Of a stretch of 64,000 nt of DNA, positions 1 through 11,112 are shown piece after piece. This stretch comes from Terfezia claveryi (lineage: Eukaryota; Ascomycota; Pezizomycetes; Pezizales; Pezizaceae): the NCBI GenBank assembly GCA_015179025.1, contig WHUX01000107.1:62001-126000 (forward strand), given 5' to 3'. The notes beneath the pieces are model-generated. The model did no database searches, had not been told where the DNA came from, and saw only the letters and a list, made by a program, of their open reading frames with translations. Made by a program: the position numbers and the translations under genes. Each line of letters starts with the position of its first letter. Positions within the stretch are counted from its first letter, which is position 1.

Positions 1-2
1 TC

Positions 3-239
3 CATCGTGCATTTCAGGTTGCAGGCAATTGGCCTTATGATCCAACACAAGTTTATGATCGTTTGATCTTACCACCACCCAAGCCGATACAACCTCCTCC
101 TTCCGACCTACAACAAATTCTCCAGGCTCTCGTACCTACACTCACATCACTCGGAGCCTCTTCTGAAAATCTTGCAAGCCTTGCTCAGATTCAACATAGT
201 AGCAATCAATTAACTGCTCAACTTGGTCTACATGCATGA
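3..239 (+). pseudogene. C-terminal tail of a DDE transposase (partial, left edge)
   Basis: An open frame enters from the left edge and stops with TGA at 237-239. It reads about 78 residues, beginning near HRAFQVAGNWPYDP and followed by a Pro-rich stretch and a Ser/Gln-rich tail. The AFxxxGxWPxDP pattern resembles the region just after the catalytic core of fungal pogo/Fot-type DDE transposases. Downstream sequence to about 460 contains Arg/Lys/Glu-rich pieces in shifted frames, as if the charged tail of such a transposase were frameshifted. Family assignment rests on this short motif only. The body lies outside the window, so it could be an intact gene end or a relic. Confidence 0.45.
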
Positions 240-571
240 ACATCATTCCGAAGAGCTGCAATCGGAGTTAAATAAACAGCGGGGTGCACGGTAAGCACGA
301 TCGTCGGGTCCTCAGTAAAGCCTGAATGTCACTGAAGAGTACCTCAGGTAACGAAAGGTGGAGCGAGATTAGTCTGGTTGGCACGAGCGAGATAATGAAC
401 TGGCGGAAAAGGAGGCAAAGCGGGTTGCAAAGGCTGGATGAAAACGCTAAGCCCCTGAACCCCTGCCTGAGGATACCTGGCCTGCACCTGTATATAGCAC
501 GCTTAATCCTAATATACTCTAGTCGCTCGCATCAACCAGACTACTCGCATCCCATCAACCCCTCCATCCCA
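240..571. other. Intergenic, no gene supported
   Basis: No convincing coding region. A copy of the recurrent motif ACTAGTCTGGTTGGCACAAG (here TTAGTCTGGTTGGCACGAG) lies at 369-387. A short ORF across 326-607 has no recognisable content. Confidence 0.5.
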
Positions 572-595
572 TCAACCCCTCCATCCCATCAACCG
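550..595. repeat. 17-bp minisatellite at the 3' end of the HET gene
   Basis: About 2.6 copies of CCCATCAACCCCTCCAT in tandem. On the minus strand the array supplies the last codons and stop (TGA at 572-574) of the HET-domain gene, so a copy-number change here would alter its C-terminus. Confidence 0.8.
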
Positions 596-2617
596 TTCAA
601 TCTCTGATATATGTGACGGTAAGAAGTGTAGTTGGTAGCGCAAGGGTCTTACTTCTGAGGGCCTTTCGTCTGAGAGCCTAGGGAAAAGACTACCTTTCTC
701 AAGAACTTGAGATCGGTGTATGCCGCCAAAGTGCTCGTCGGAACAAAGTACTCCCATCTTCCACCCCCCGCACAACACTACCCAACTACTACTGGGTGTC
801 AAACTATGTGTGAATAACTGATACATGGTATGAGAATTAACAAAATTAAGCCAGCTCACCATGCCTACTTCAATATGCGGGGGGTAAAACCGCAGGTTGA
901 GTGACATGCCTGGGTAACGTGGTTCAGGCTTGGGCTGAGCTACGACAAGGCAGCAATTTCCATCTTGCTCTGCCCGCTTGATATTCGCTCTCAAGTGATA
1001 TCCGAAAAATTCAATTTCGATCGGCCAGGACAACATCGGCATTATACTGATTGATAATGAGCATGGTATCTCCTGTTTGACGAATGCCTTAGTGCAATCA
1101 CTCAATTCAGGCCAGGTGGGAAACAGGCCCAAGAGGCCTGTGCAGGGACAATTGAAGAAAAGTTCAGCCAATAATGACAATGGCGCACTTCTAAGGCAAC
1201 GATCCCATCCCTGCTCGACAGTCTCCTTCTGTGAATACAATGGCAGCACCTCAAAATGTAACAAGTAGCTGAGCGCGGCAATCTTGTCAACTTCATTGGT
1301 CGCGCGCCGGAGACCCATCTCTCGTGCCAATGCGATAATGCTTCGACTAGAGTTTATCCCTGGCATCCCACCCGAGCCTTCGATTTCATGCAGATATTCC
1401 CGAAGTCTCGCCCTAGTACCTCGCCACATGGAAGTCGTGTTGAGGGGATTCATCCAAGGGTCCAATAGCCCACCATTCATCATCCGCGCAGTTGACTCTT
1501 GCAATGTCCAAGTCCTATTAAGCCAATGGTGTTCGCTATCCCATCCTGTGCTTTCGAAAGCTCTTCCCAGGCCGTTAAAATATCGTAGCACCCCTACCGC
1601 ACTTTTGTAGACATTTCCAATTGTTGGGACATCGACAGCTATCTCGTCATTATGCCGTCCTCCTGTGGGGTCTTGACCTAATTCAAGGGATATCAGGAGT
1701 TTTTCCAGGCTGGTAGGCCTTGTAGGTCGATGTTCACTCTCGTTAGCCCAGGGCTGCCGAAGGCACAACACATCAAGCCAACAGTACCTGCTGGAAGGAA
1801 AGTGCCCAAGAACTTCGTTTCGGATGAGCTCCAAATCAACACCTCTTGGAAGTGGAACAGCCCATGCACCTTGGTTGATGTGCGTGTAAATATATTCAAG
1901 CTCCCCATCTGGAACCCAGCTGTGCGAAATAGCCACATACTCCGGGAAACATTGAGCATCAGCATTCCACGGCAACTGGAACAGATAGAACGGGATAACG
2001 CGGTTGACTTTGAGGTCCCATAGGCGTCGTGGCAAGATTTCGTATGGAGCTGTGATCACATTATGGAGTCTATCCACGCAACTTTGCCTCCTTACGCCGT
2101 TCACTTGGTATTGCACGCCTAGCGCACTTGGGTTCAGGGGAGCAGGTACCCCCTCCTCGGTTGTCAGTGTTGCTCCCAGACCTGGAGGAAGCTTTCTGCA
2201 ACGTCCAAACCCAAACCAATGGGTGATCAGAGTGCAGGCCAGCGGAAAATCAAGAACCTCCATAATGCCGCTGATGAAAATTCCTACCGAAGCTCTATTT
2301 AAATCACTAGCTGCCCGTCCAACTTTAAAGACTTCTCTCTCCGGGGCATTGCCTTTCACGCGAAATGCATTCTCAGTAGAACCAGAAGTTGGAGGTGTGA
2401 AAATGGGGTTCTCAAATAAGAACTCTGTGAGCAGACTGCTGATGATTATTGAAGGTGGGATATTATCAAAAAAAAGGCCCGAATCCCCTGGAGAGAGAAT
2501 CTTCCCTATAAAAGGCAAATGGTATCTCTGCATGCTTATTGGAATTTTATCGTTCCAATTACAAATCGCAGTGAATCGTTGAGCGATGGAGGAATGGTTC
2601 GAGAAAATCGCTAGCAT
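572..2617 (-). CDS. HET (heterokaryon incompatibility) domain protein
   Basis: Single-exon ORF of 681 residues. Hallmarks of the HET domain (PF06985) appear in order: YVAISHSW near residues 227-234, RYCWLDVLCLRQ near 277-288, then YKSAVGVLRYFNGLGRAF, and HHWLNRTWTLQE near 360-370. These match the usual pattern AxSHxWG / WIDxLCIxQ / RxWTLQE, although the Gly after SHSW is replaced by V-P-D-G. HET proteins trigger or modulate programmed cell death when genetically different hyphae fuse, probably in the cytosol. About 220 residues precede the domain and show no recognised module. No NACHT, ankyrin or WD repeats follow, so it is a stand-alone HET protein. The ATG at 2617 is the first in frame; an upstream exon cannot be excluded. 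Neighbouring DNA is transposon-rich, a common setting for fungal HET genes. Confidence 0.85.
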   Translation of the reverse strand: MLAIFSNHSSIAQRFTAICNWNDKIPISMQRYHLPFIGKILSPGDSGLFFDNIPPSIIISSLLTEFLFENPIFTPPTSGSTENAFRVKGNAPEREVFKVGRAASDLNRASVGIFISGIMEVLDFPLACTLITHWFGFGRCRKLPPGLGATLTTEEGVPAPLNPSALGVQYQVNGVRRQSCVDRLHNVITAPYEILPRRLWDLKVNRVIPFYLFQLPWNADAQCFPEYVAISHSWVPDGELEYIYTHINQGAWAVPLPRGVDLELIRNEVLGHFPSSRYCWLDVLCLRQPWANESEHRPTRPTSLEKLLISLELGQDPTGGRHNDEIAVDVPTIGNVYKSAVGVLRYFNGLGRAFESTGWDSEHHWLNRTWTLQESTARMMNGGLLDPWMNPLNTTSMWRGTRARLREYLHEIEGSGGMPGINSSRSIIALAREMGLRRATNEVDKIAALSYLLHFEVLPLYSQKETVEQGWDRCLRSAPLSLLAELFFNCPCTGLLGLFPTWPELSDCTKAFVKQEIPCSLSISIMPMLSWPIEIEFFGYHLRANIKRAEQDGNCCLVVAQPKPEPRYPGMSLNLRFYPPHIEVGMVSWLNFVNSHTMYQLFTHSLTPSSSWVVLCGGWKMGVLCSDEHFGGIHRSQVLEKGSLFPRLSDERPSEVRPLRYQLHFLPSHISEIERLMGWRG

Positions 2618-3241
2618 TACTAATTAGTACAGTACAACAATTGAGACATACAGATCCTTATATGTACCTGCTTGTTTTGGAACCGATGACATTAGAATTT
2701 AGAAACCTAACTACTGATCTAGGTGGTTCAATCTCACATATAATATCAGGGGGTTCAAAACTGTATGGAGGTGTAACTCCACCAGTTCTACCCACGACAC
2801 TCAGGGTGGCGGATCGGCAGGGCCCACTTGCCTCGAGCAGGGGTGACCCAGGGATGCTCTCTGGTGTATAGATCTGTTTTATATCTGTGAGCATGCTGTA
2901 TCGACACCAGTTGGTTACGCTAGAGACTACTTAAGGCTACATAATAGAGGTTGGGAACGTACCTCAACATATACAGTGCCCCAAGGGCAGGTTGGTAGTG
3001 ATGGCAATAAATCCGCCAGCTCCGGGGAACTGGGAGTTTCTAATCGTGGTAATAAAGTGGTACCAGCCGCGGGATATACCGCCTGGTTGGTAATTGTCCC
3101 TTTCAAGCTGGAGTAAATATAAAATAACGAGTTAGCACCATGCAAATCCATTCGGGACGAAGTGCCATGCGAGATTAAGTTCACCGATCGATGCCAAATT
3201 TCCCGTGATCAACCTAGAGACGCCAACCATCAGGTTAGGTG
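2618..3241. other. Intergenic, no gene supported
   Basis: Upstream of the HET gene. Short ORFs on both strands lack motifs and overlap each other. No repeat boundaries seen. Confidence 0.5.
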
Positions 3242-3865
3242 TTATGCCAATGTTTTTCCGGAAATTGAGCTTGCCTGCTTATGGCGCTTCAGTCTGCCTG
3301 CACTAGTAGTCTGAAATTTATTAGAAGTAGATTTACTAGAAATGACCTTCTCGTCATTGCAGTCCTCAGAACCATGTTTCTGCCTAGGCACACCATGATC
3401 TATGACTCGATGGCGAGTCAAGTCCTCGGGACAGTTGAAATTTCTATTACAAGGCCTCATCGCTGAGTGGATCCTACCCTGGGGCACGAACCACGTACAC
3501 CTATGTTGCCGCCTCGGGTGCTGATATCTCCAGTTTGTTCTGATGGTGTCCGTCGCAATCCCAGCCGTGGTTAGTGGCACAGGCAAGCTCGGAGCCGATT
3601 CGAGCCCCCAAAAGATGCTTGTTGGTTCCGGGCTCTGCACCCCAGCAAAATCTTTGCATTCGTCAGCTCCCGGGCTATCTCTACGCGGAGCATCATTGTC
3701 AAGGTCCCAAAGAAAGGTTTCCTGATTATTCACTCTAGAAGCCCCAGTCGGGAAGACTTCAGGTGACAGTGTCGGCGAATGATGAGGTGAGATACTAGGA
3801 AACTCAAGTGGAATGGATTCAAATGAACCAGCACGCGATGAGCTCTGATGCCTACATTTCCGGGG
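3242..3865 (-). CDS. Zinc-finger-like ORF, possibly a decayed fragment
   Basis: An open frame of about 207 residues follows an in-frame TGA at 3866-3868. The N-terminal half is Ser/Pro-rich and the C-terminal half has Cys/His pairs: a Cys shortly before WFVPQGRIH, then RPCNRNFNCPEDLTRHRVIDH, then a Lys/Ser-rich tail with RLKRHK. The piece CPEDLTRHRVIDH looks like the second half of a C2H2 finger and resembles fungal C2H2 proteins found near HET genes. There is no ATG at the start (the frame opens with CCC and the first candidate start is GTG at 3733). The overlapping frame upstream (ACGHVDFRCVYADD) also looks finger-like, which suggests a frameshift. No firm function. It may be a pseudogene. 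Confidence 0.3.
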   Translation of the reverse strand, partial: PRKCRHQSSSRAGSFESIPLEFPSISPHHSPTLSPEVFPTGASRVNNQETFLWDLDNDAPRRDSPGADECKDFAGVQSPEPTSIFWGLESAPSLPVPLTTAGIATDTIRTNWRYQHPRRQHRCTWFVPQGRIHSAMRPCNRNFNCPEDLTRHRVIDHGVPRQKHGSEDCNDEKVISSKSTSNKFQTTSAGRLKRHKQASSISGKTLA

Positions 3866-5146
3866 TCATCAGCATAGACACAACGAAAATCCACATGCCC
3901 ACATGCTCTCGCAGGGGAGAATGAACTGTCTTCACCTTGGAAGTGATGTTCCGGGTTCCGGTAAGCCTATTTCCCCCCATGGCAATGTTGGTGACTGGCT
4001 ACGAGAACTTCGACTGAACACGGAGTCGCCGGAATACATGATAAACCTCAGATTCTTGGTACCGAGATAACCGTTGAAATCGGGCCTTAATTGCAGGTAA
4101 GCAGGTGATTATTTCCAAACTGCGGATTTTGACAATGGGGCTCGTGACACCTACAGTATCAACCAGATATGTCGTGGTGAATTTAAGTTTCAGCCTCACC
4201 GGATGATGCTAAAATTGTGAATCCTGTGGTAGGACTACATTTGAACATAGCTATACCAAAATCAGATCCCTGCCATCCGGTTTTACTATAAAGCAAAATA
4301 CCGGACTGTGGTAGGTAGAGGAGTGCAGGGGTTCTTCTTATCCCTGTCCCCATCATTCCTCCCTGTTGCTGAATAATCTGCTCTGTTCGGCTTAATGTCA
4401 TTACTCTGGTTATGTCTACATCTAGCTGTTAGTCAATGCAAGAACGCGATCTCACGCAAGAACTCCTTGGTTATGTATGCACCTGTTGAGCCGTGCTGGC
4501 TTTCTCGCTAGATATGGTGCCGGCAGTCAGGAGGGTACTATTTTAAGGGGGTGTGCCGCTAACGTATCAACAACACCACCATAACAGAACTCGAATATTT
4601 TTAACGTAAAATCGATAGAATTGGCTATGGAGAACAATAATTATGTTGTAAAAAAAAAAAAAAAAAAACCTAAGTGAGTAGATAGGTAAAAAGAAAAGAC
4701 CATGTTGTATGTGAGGGCCAATAAATAATACATGCCAAGAAAGACTAAAATTACCAAAAAAGGAAATATCTGCAGGATGTGGGGGCCAGACTAGTCTTTA
4801 TTTAGTACATAGGTTTTGTGATAGCTTTTGTATATATGATCTTTAAACTCTATAATACTAGATTAGTAACTATTATAATATACTTGCATTATTTATGGAT
4901 ACTTTTAGTAAAATCACCATATAGTTATTTTTAGTATAGCTTTAAGTGTATAGGATATAGTATTTTGTAACTATTACAGAGAATATTTATAATTCTCATG
5001 AGTATATTTCTTTACTGCTACTTAGAAGAATTCAAAAAAAGTTTAGCTTAGTAAAATTTAGGATAAAAAATTACTTGATATATTTTAGCTTCAATTACTT
5101 CTAGTGTGTATAGCGAGGTGATTTTTTCTCGAACTAGCTCGCTAAG
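3866..5146. other. Gene-free; AT-rich from about 4560
   Basis: No coding region found. From about 4560 to 5110 the sequence is strongly AT-rich with an A18-19 run at about 4650-4668 and many TA steps, resembling decayed (RIP-like) repeat DNA. A copy of CCAGACTAGT lies near 4787-4796. Confidence 0.5.
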
Positions 5147-5263
5147 ACTCGCTCTACATCAGGAAGGAATAGAATGCCTTTAGATGGCGCCCAAGGGCGC
5201 CCAGTGGCGCCTAATGGCATCAGGACGCCAACTTTAAGACTATTTCTTCCTGATGTAGCGAGT
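5147..5263. repeat. Short inverted repeat (MITE-like hairpin)
   Basis: Arms of about 25 bp (ACTCGCTCTACATCAGGAAG... at 5147-5172, and the near-complement ...CTTCCTGATGTAGCGAGT at 5240-5263) enclose a loop with repeated GGCGCCC-type steps. It could be a small miniature transposon or the relic of one. No clear target duplication seen. Confidence 0.55.
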
Positions 5264-5365
5264 CGGTTTTTCTCTACTCTTCAAACCAGCGAGTTGGTTA
5301 TTCACTGCTTTGGATTACTTGGGCCAGCGTCGAGTAGCTGATGAGTACTTGCCAATCCTTAGTAT

Positions 5366-5883
5366 TGTAACGACGGCTCTGGAGGTAAGGCGACCAAGGG
5401 GTACGCCAGGGCAAGGGCAAGGCTAGGATAACACACACGTAGGAACGCTACGTGTGTGACTAGGGGGAGGCTGAGACGGGAGGCAAGGGCAAGAGGCAAG
5501 AGATGCAGAGGGCAAGGGACACGAGACACGCGGAAGCTGTTGCCGCATGTGTCAAGGGAGGTAGCAGGGCTACAGAGTCGAGGCGAGACAAGGAGGTGCA
5601 CAAGGGAGATGCACCAATGTAGAGAGAAGCAAGGCCCTGTATTGGATATATAAGATGTTAGATGGGGATCCAACGATAGTACGAGGGATAGGCTCTATAT
5701 ATACATAACTCGGTCAGGGTAATGGGGGAAATAAGCTTCCCTATCTCGGAAGCCAAGGAAAAGGTAATGATAACAATAATCTATCACCTGCGATCGCAGG
5801 TGATGACAAAGACAAAGACAACAATGGCAATGACCCGTCACCTGCGATCGCAGGTGATGACAACTGAACACACGGTTGTTACA
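5366..5883 (-). repeat. 3' LTR of the gypsy element
   Basis: 518 bp, TGTAA...TTACA. Contains two perfect 18-bp palindromes near its U3 end. By eye it differs from the 5' LTR at about 27 sites, nearly all transitions. Confidence 0.93.
5785..5856. promoter_or_regulatory. Paired 18-bp palindromes in the LTR (candidate regulatory sites)
   Basis: CACCTGCGATCGCAGGTG occurs at 5785-5802 and 5839-5856, start to start 54 bp, near the U3 end of the minus-strand LTR. The outer hexamer CACCTG is an E-box form. In the other LTR one copy is intact (11532-11549) and the other is mutated (11586-11603). The regulatory role is inferred from position and symmetry only. Confidence 0.4.
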
Positions 5884-6023
5884 CTATCCCCCCTTTAGGC
5901 TGGAGCTCCAGCGACTAGGAGGCCTGGGCACGATAACCGACAAAATCAACACAGAAGACAACAACAATGGTAGAAACAAGAACCCCAACTCCAAACAACA
6001 ACAAGAATGCAAAAGGTCTGACA

Positions 6024-6509
6024 TCATTCAACTGGGCGAGGCTTCCTCGAGTATCGTTGGTAGAACAGGGTGACTAAATCCTGCGCATTCTCCAAGTCCT
6101 CCGCAGGTTGCCAGGTAGTCTCCTCATCCCCTAACCACTTGACCTTATACTGAACTTGTCCGTAGTGTTTCCTTGAGTCCAGTACCTCCTCAACCTCCCA
6201 CTCCTCTTCACCTGCGATCACCACTGGAGAAGGTGGGGGGTGCTTTTGCCCGGGAAGGGGATCGTCGGTGGCTGGCTCGATCTCCAAGATATGAACGACC
6301 AGATGGCGCTTGATATCCTTGGGAAACCTCAGCCGATAAGCATGAGTGCCCACAGCTGCTAACACCTCATAGGGGCCTAGGAACTTGTGATCCAGCTTGC
6401 GAGATGGCCGTTCCGTTCAGAAGTGCCTGCTGGAGAGCCACACCTTATCTCCTGGCTAATACCTGGGGGCTGGCAACCATGATCCATTGGCATACTCCGC
6501 TTGCCTGGC
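6024..6509 (-). pseudogene. Chromodomain at the end of gypsy pol
   Basis: The C-terminal piece reads EEEWEVEEVLDSRKHYG, then YKVKWLGDEETTWQPAEDLENAQDLV, ending at a stop at 6024. This is a textbook chromodomain: V-E-x-I/V-L-D-x-R, Y-x-V-K-W-x-G, TW-P-x-x-L. In chromoviruses it steers integration towards heterochromatin. It is separated from the integrase core by stops around 6366-6509. Confidence 0.85.
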
Positions 6510-7421
6510 TTAAGCATATACCAGTTCGGCCCTTAGGGTGGAGTGCAACTTAGCAATCTCCGTGGCGAACTCCTTAGCTGGAGTGTTCTCCCTAGCCTTT
6601 TCCAGAGGTACTAGGGAGTCCACAAAACGAGGGTGCCAGCCATAATTAGCCAGGAACGGGGAGGTTTTTAGAGTCTCCGAGAAATGGTTGTTAGCGGCGA
6701 ACTCACAGGTTGCCAGCAGCGAAACCCAGTTATTTTGCTGGTAATTGACATATGCTCTTAGGTACTGCTCCATGATCGCATTCATTCGCTCGGACTGACC
6801 ATCTGTTTGGGGGTGATACGCTGTGGAGAGGTGTACGTTGATTCCCAGAAGCTCGCAGAATACCTTCCAGAAGTCCGAGACGAATTGGGGGCTGTGGTCC
6901 GAGACGATTGACTTGGGGAGACCATGGTAGCGGAATACATGGTTGAGGTAGAGGCCGGCGAGGTCCCGGGCCGAACAGGTATCATGGCAAGGTATAACAT
7001 GCCTCATTTTGGTCAATCGGTCTACTACCATAAGAATAGCATTAAACTCCGAATCCTCCGGCAACCTAGTCACAAAGTCCATGGTTAGGTGTTGCCAAGG
7101 TTGGTCTGGGATCTCCAGGGGCTTCAGGGTCCCATAAGGAGCATGATGAGTAGGCTTAGTACGCTTGCAAACATGGCAGTTCCGTATGTACCACTCCACC
7201 TCCTTCCGTTAGTCAATCCACATATATTGCCTAGCTAGCAGCTCTAACGTTTTAGCTACCTCAGGATGACCCGCAGCCAGGGTATCATGGTGTTCCTTGA
7301 TCAGCTGCAACCACAGCTCCCCTTCAGGTATATAGAGCCGATCTAGGTGGTATAGGAGGCCGTCCTGGGTGGTGCACTCGGCTAGAGAAATCTTGGTGTG
7401 ATGGTGCTGTCCAGACTCCAC
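6510..7421 (-). pseudogene. Integrase region of gypsy pol
   Basis: The HHCC zinc-binding region is visible: EHHDTLAAGHPEVAKTLELL, then after a stop CHVCKRTKP. The DDE core follows with MDFVTRLPEDSEFNAIL and VVDRLTK (first Asp region), SDHSPQFVSDFW (second Asp) and AYHPQTDGQSERMN (Glu). Integrase inserts the cDNA into chromatin. A stop splits the zinc domain from the core near 7200-7210, and another ends the frame at 6510. Confidence 0.85.
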
Positions 7422-7499
7422 TGCGGCAATTATATCCTTAACCAGGTCGTCCTCCGCATATGCCCGTCGTATCCGCAGAAGGAGATCTGCTCGGGGTTC

Positions 7500-7572
7500 G
7501 CTTCAGCTTTAGCATCAGCCTCAGCATCAGCATCAGCCTCAGCATCAGCATCAGCATCAGCATCAGCCACAG
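7500..7572. repeat. GCATCAGCCTCA microsatellite inside gypsy pol
   Basis: Repeated GCATCAGC/CTCAGC hexamers. On the minus strand they encode an Ala-Asp/Ala-Glu repeat in the linker between RNase H and integrase. Confidence 0.75.
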
Positions 7573-7753
7573 CAAAGCTATTGGCCGCCAGGTTGAGATT
7601 TTCAGGTTTCAGTACCACCTGATTTTGGTACTTCAGCCTTTCATCCCCCCCTTTAGGGAGATCTCCTGATCTCCTGGTCAGTGCGTCTAGCTTACGCCCA
7701 GCTTTTCCAGGCCGATACTTGATCTTGAAGTTGAATCGAGATAAGAACTTTGA

Positions 7754-9197
7754 CTACCTAGCCTGCCGTCGGTTCAGCAGCTTAGTGGTAGTGAAGTACT
7801 CAAGATTCTTATGATCGGATAGCACCTCGATGATCCCCTTGGCTGACTCTAGGTGTGGCCTCCACTCCTCGAATGCTCGCACAATAGCTATTAACTCCTT
7901 ATCATAGATTTCATAATTACACTTCGCCGGGGAGTGCTTTTTTGAGAAGTATGCCACTGGGTGGAGGATGCCGTTATCATCGTTCTGGGACAGGATTCCT
8001 GCAGAGACATAGTCGGAGGCATCGGTTTCGATGACACACTCCTGTTCGGGGTTGAAATGGGCCAGGATCGGTGCTGAGCAGAAAGCTTCCTTGAGGTTCT
8101 GGAAGGCAGATTGGGCTTCTGGATTCTAGTGGAAGGCCCTTTTCGTCAGGTGTGAACCAGCTTCTACCTTCGTTTTCGTCAGGGCCGTCAGGGGTGCCGC
8201 GATCCTTGAGTAACCCAGGATAAATCGGCGGTAGAAGTTAGCAAATCCTAGGAAGGCTTGCACATCCTTCAAATTGGCTGGGGTTTCCCACTCTTGGATT
8301 GCAGCAACTTTGGTGGGGTCCATCCTAATATCTTCTGTGGTTATGATAAAGCCTAGGTATTTCACTTCTTGGATGTGGAATTCGCATTTTTCAGGCTTAA
8401 GGTATAGCCCAGCCTGCTCTAGCTTCTCCAAGACTTGCCTGACATGGATTTTATCCTCTGCCAGAGTATCTGAATAGATCAAGATATCGTCGAGGTAAGC
8501 CATGCAGAACACATCCAGGAAGTCTCGCAAAGTATCATTAATAAAGTGTTGGAAAGAGGCCGGGGCATTGGTTAAGCCGAAGGGCATGACGTTGTACTCG
8601 AAGTGGCCGTAACATGTCCAGAAGGCAGTTTTCCACTCCTCTCCCTTAACAATCCGTACCAGGTTGTACGCCTCTCTCAAGTCCAATTTGGTGAACCATT
8701 TTGCCTTGGAAAGCCTGGCTAATGTATCCTAGATTAGAGGTAGGGGGTACCTGTTTTTGACCGTTATCTCGTTCAGGCCACGATAATCAACACACAACTG
8801 AAGAGAGCCGTCCGATTTCTTCACGAACAGTACAGGAGCATCCGCCGGGGAAGAGCTGTGCTGAATGAAGCTCTTATTCAAGTTTTCCTCCAGGTACTTC
8901 TTTAGGGCCTCCAATTCCACTCGGGACATTCCATAGAGGGGCCATAAGGGGGAGTTTTTCCTTCAATCAGCGGGATTGTGTGGTCGTATGGTCGATGGGG
9001 GGCAAGCTTTTCCGCGGCCTTCTCTGAGAACAAATCAATAAACTCATGGTACTCATCCGGAACCAAGGATTTCCACTCCTCCTTGGACCTGGTCTTGTTA
9101 ATTTTCAGATTGATCTCATAAATTGAGAGGGTATGCGCCTTGAGCTTATGTCTCCTAGTGAGATAAGCGAAGGCCCCTGCTCCAATAAAGTTAATAT
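7754..9197 (-). pseudogene. Reverse transcriptase and RNase H region of gypsy pol
   Basis: RT motifs: [29 protein letters not shown] (domain 2-3), [30 protein letters not shown] and the catalytic [14 protein letters not shown]. RNase H follows with [24 protein letters not shown] and the DHKNLEYF block. Stops fall at about 8729, 8690, 8126 and 7754, and a 1-nt shift lies near 8945 between the spacer and the RT start. The enzyme would copy the element's RNA into cDNA in virus-like particles. Confidence 0.88.
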
Positions 9198-9797
9198 TCA
9201 GGGGTTTTGCGGGGGTGGGGGATATCGGGGAGACTGGGGAACAGGGGTAACCGGGGAAACCGGAGAAACAGAGGGAATGGTGGCATTAATGTGTGCAGGC
9301 GGGAGTACCACCTGAGTCGGGTAGATTATTGGGGGTGGCAATGCATACAGCCCAGTGACAGTGGTTTTTGGATCTCCACAGTGTTTTTTGCAATAAGGGC
9401 TATTGAATCGCAGGGTGTAAGAGCCGAAGCTGACTGATACATCGTGCATCCTAAGCCAGGGGATCCCAAGGACAATTGGATACTTTAGCTTGGTTACGAA
9501 CATTGGGAGATCTTCCGAGTGATCACCCATGGCACTGGGCAGGCATGCGAGGTCGGTAATCACCCCAGAAGAGATAGGACGGCCGTCAATGACATCAAGA
9601 AGGCGGGGGGTTTTTAGCTTGGAGGTTGGTATAGAGTTTCTACTAACGAAGGTCCGGTTAATGAATGCTATTCCTGAAGCACCACAATCTATGAGAGCTG
9701 ATGTAACCACTGTTTTATCATTGAACTTGACAGTTATAGGTACAACGAAGTGCTCGCCAAACAGGCGAGACTTATCAACAGACATAGATGTAGGCAA
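9198..9797 (-). pseudogene. Retroviral-type aspartic protease of the gypsy element
   Basis: The frame contains TSALIDCGASGIAFINRTFV, an LIDxGAS active-site block (D-C-G-A-S variant of D-S/T-G-A), followed by PIVLGIPWLRMHD. The LGxPWL pattern is typical of gypsy proteases. It would process the Gag-Pol polyprotein. Confidence 0.82.
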
Positions 9798-9853
9798 AGA
9801 AAACGCAGATAAAGATAAATGACCCTAGGCAGGTCCCTTGCTAGTGTCAGTAA

Positions 9854-11077
9854 CTAGGTAAGGGACTCCCCTTTTCCCGACTCTTCACCAGCTTCTTCGA
9901 TCCATGATTCGGATATGGCGTGGGCGGCCAAGGAGCGGTTCTTGCAGAGGGGACATGCCGCGATGAAGTGGTCCCCTTTCCCACAGGCAATGCACAACCC
10001 ATTGTTGCGGCGACGTTCCCTCTCTTCTTGTATCAGGCGGGGCCTTCCTGATGATAAATCCATGGGGGTGGTGCCACCTGCCACCAGGGATGGGTGGGCT
10101 GGCTTATTGGCTATAGCTTGGGTCTGAGGGCTAGTATTCGGGGGTCGAGTTTGTTGCTGGAGGTGCTGGGCTTTAACAGGAGGCCGATAGGTACTGGGGA
10201 CGCTGACCTGGACTCTCAACCTAGCCATCTTTTGCTCCATCTTAGATGCCTGATCAATGAATTCATCCAGGGTTTTAACATCTGGAGATTAGAGGAGGGC
10301 CTGTTTGAGCTCAATATTGAGGCCTTCCTCGAACTGTTCTAGCTTCACCCGATCGTTCCACTCCACCTCTGCTACCAACCTTGAGAATTCTGCCACGTAT
10401 GTTGAGAGGTCATGGCCCTTCTGTTTTAGTACTCGGAGAGTGCGAGTTGCTGTACCCACGGGGTCTGGGTCTCCGAAGGCACGGTCGAGGATTGTGAGCA
10501 GAGCAGCAATATCAGGGAGGTTGAAGCAGTCATCGAGCACATAGGGTTGGACCTGGTCCAAAGCTCTGCCCTCCAATAGGCCATATACATAAGCTAATCG
10601 GTGCTGAACGGTAGGGAATTTTGCAGCATCCCTAGTTAGTTTGATTTTGATGGAATTTTTCCAGGCTTTCAGGCGAGTCCTGTCGCCATTAAACTTTGGC
10701 AGGGTAGGGAGATCCTGGGTCTTGGGTGCCTGTAGTGCTTAGGGTGCTGGGGCTGCTTGGATTGTGTCCAGGGCTCTATTCAGGCTCTGGATGGTCCTTC
10801 TTTCATTGATCAAGTCATTCTGGGCGGTTGCGAGGTCAGCCTGGCAGGAGAGGAGGTCTTCGGTGAGTATCGTGAGCTCGTCATTGGTTCTGGTCTGTTT
10901 TTGTTGGCCTTCATGTATGGCTAATTCCAGTCGTTGGCCTAAGGCATCCGCTGCCAGGTATATATCGATAATGGTCTGACGATAGCTACCGAAATCGACC
11001 TGGTTCATGGAAATGGGTAGAGCTTGCCAGGCTCGAAATCTGGCTGGGAGCGCGGGAGTGGTGTCTTGGGCAGCCAT
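9854..11077 (-). pseudogene. Gag of the gypsy element
   Basis: Likely start is the ATG at 11075-11077 (MAAQDTTPALPARFRAW). The capsid-like region includes QKGHDLSTYVAEFSRLVAEV, and a single zinc knuckle CIACGKGDHFIAAC (CX2CX4HX4C) lies near the C-terminus. In-frame stops at 10739-10741 (TAA) and near 10287 break it. A coiled-coil-like N-terminal stretch rich in Leu/Gln/Asp precedes the first stop. Confidence 0.8.
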
Positions 11078-11112
11078 TGAGTGTACTGGTTGATCAGAGT
11101 GATCCAACGTAG

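Noticed and set aside
7398..7669. Ser/Ala repeat ORFs on the plus strand
   Set aside because: Shadow of the microsatellite in gypsy pol, which codes on the minus strand.
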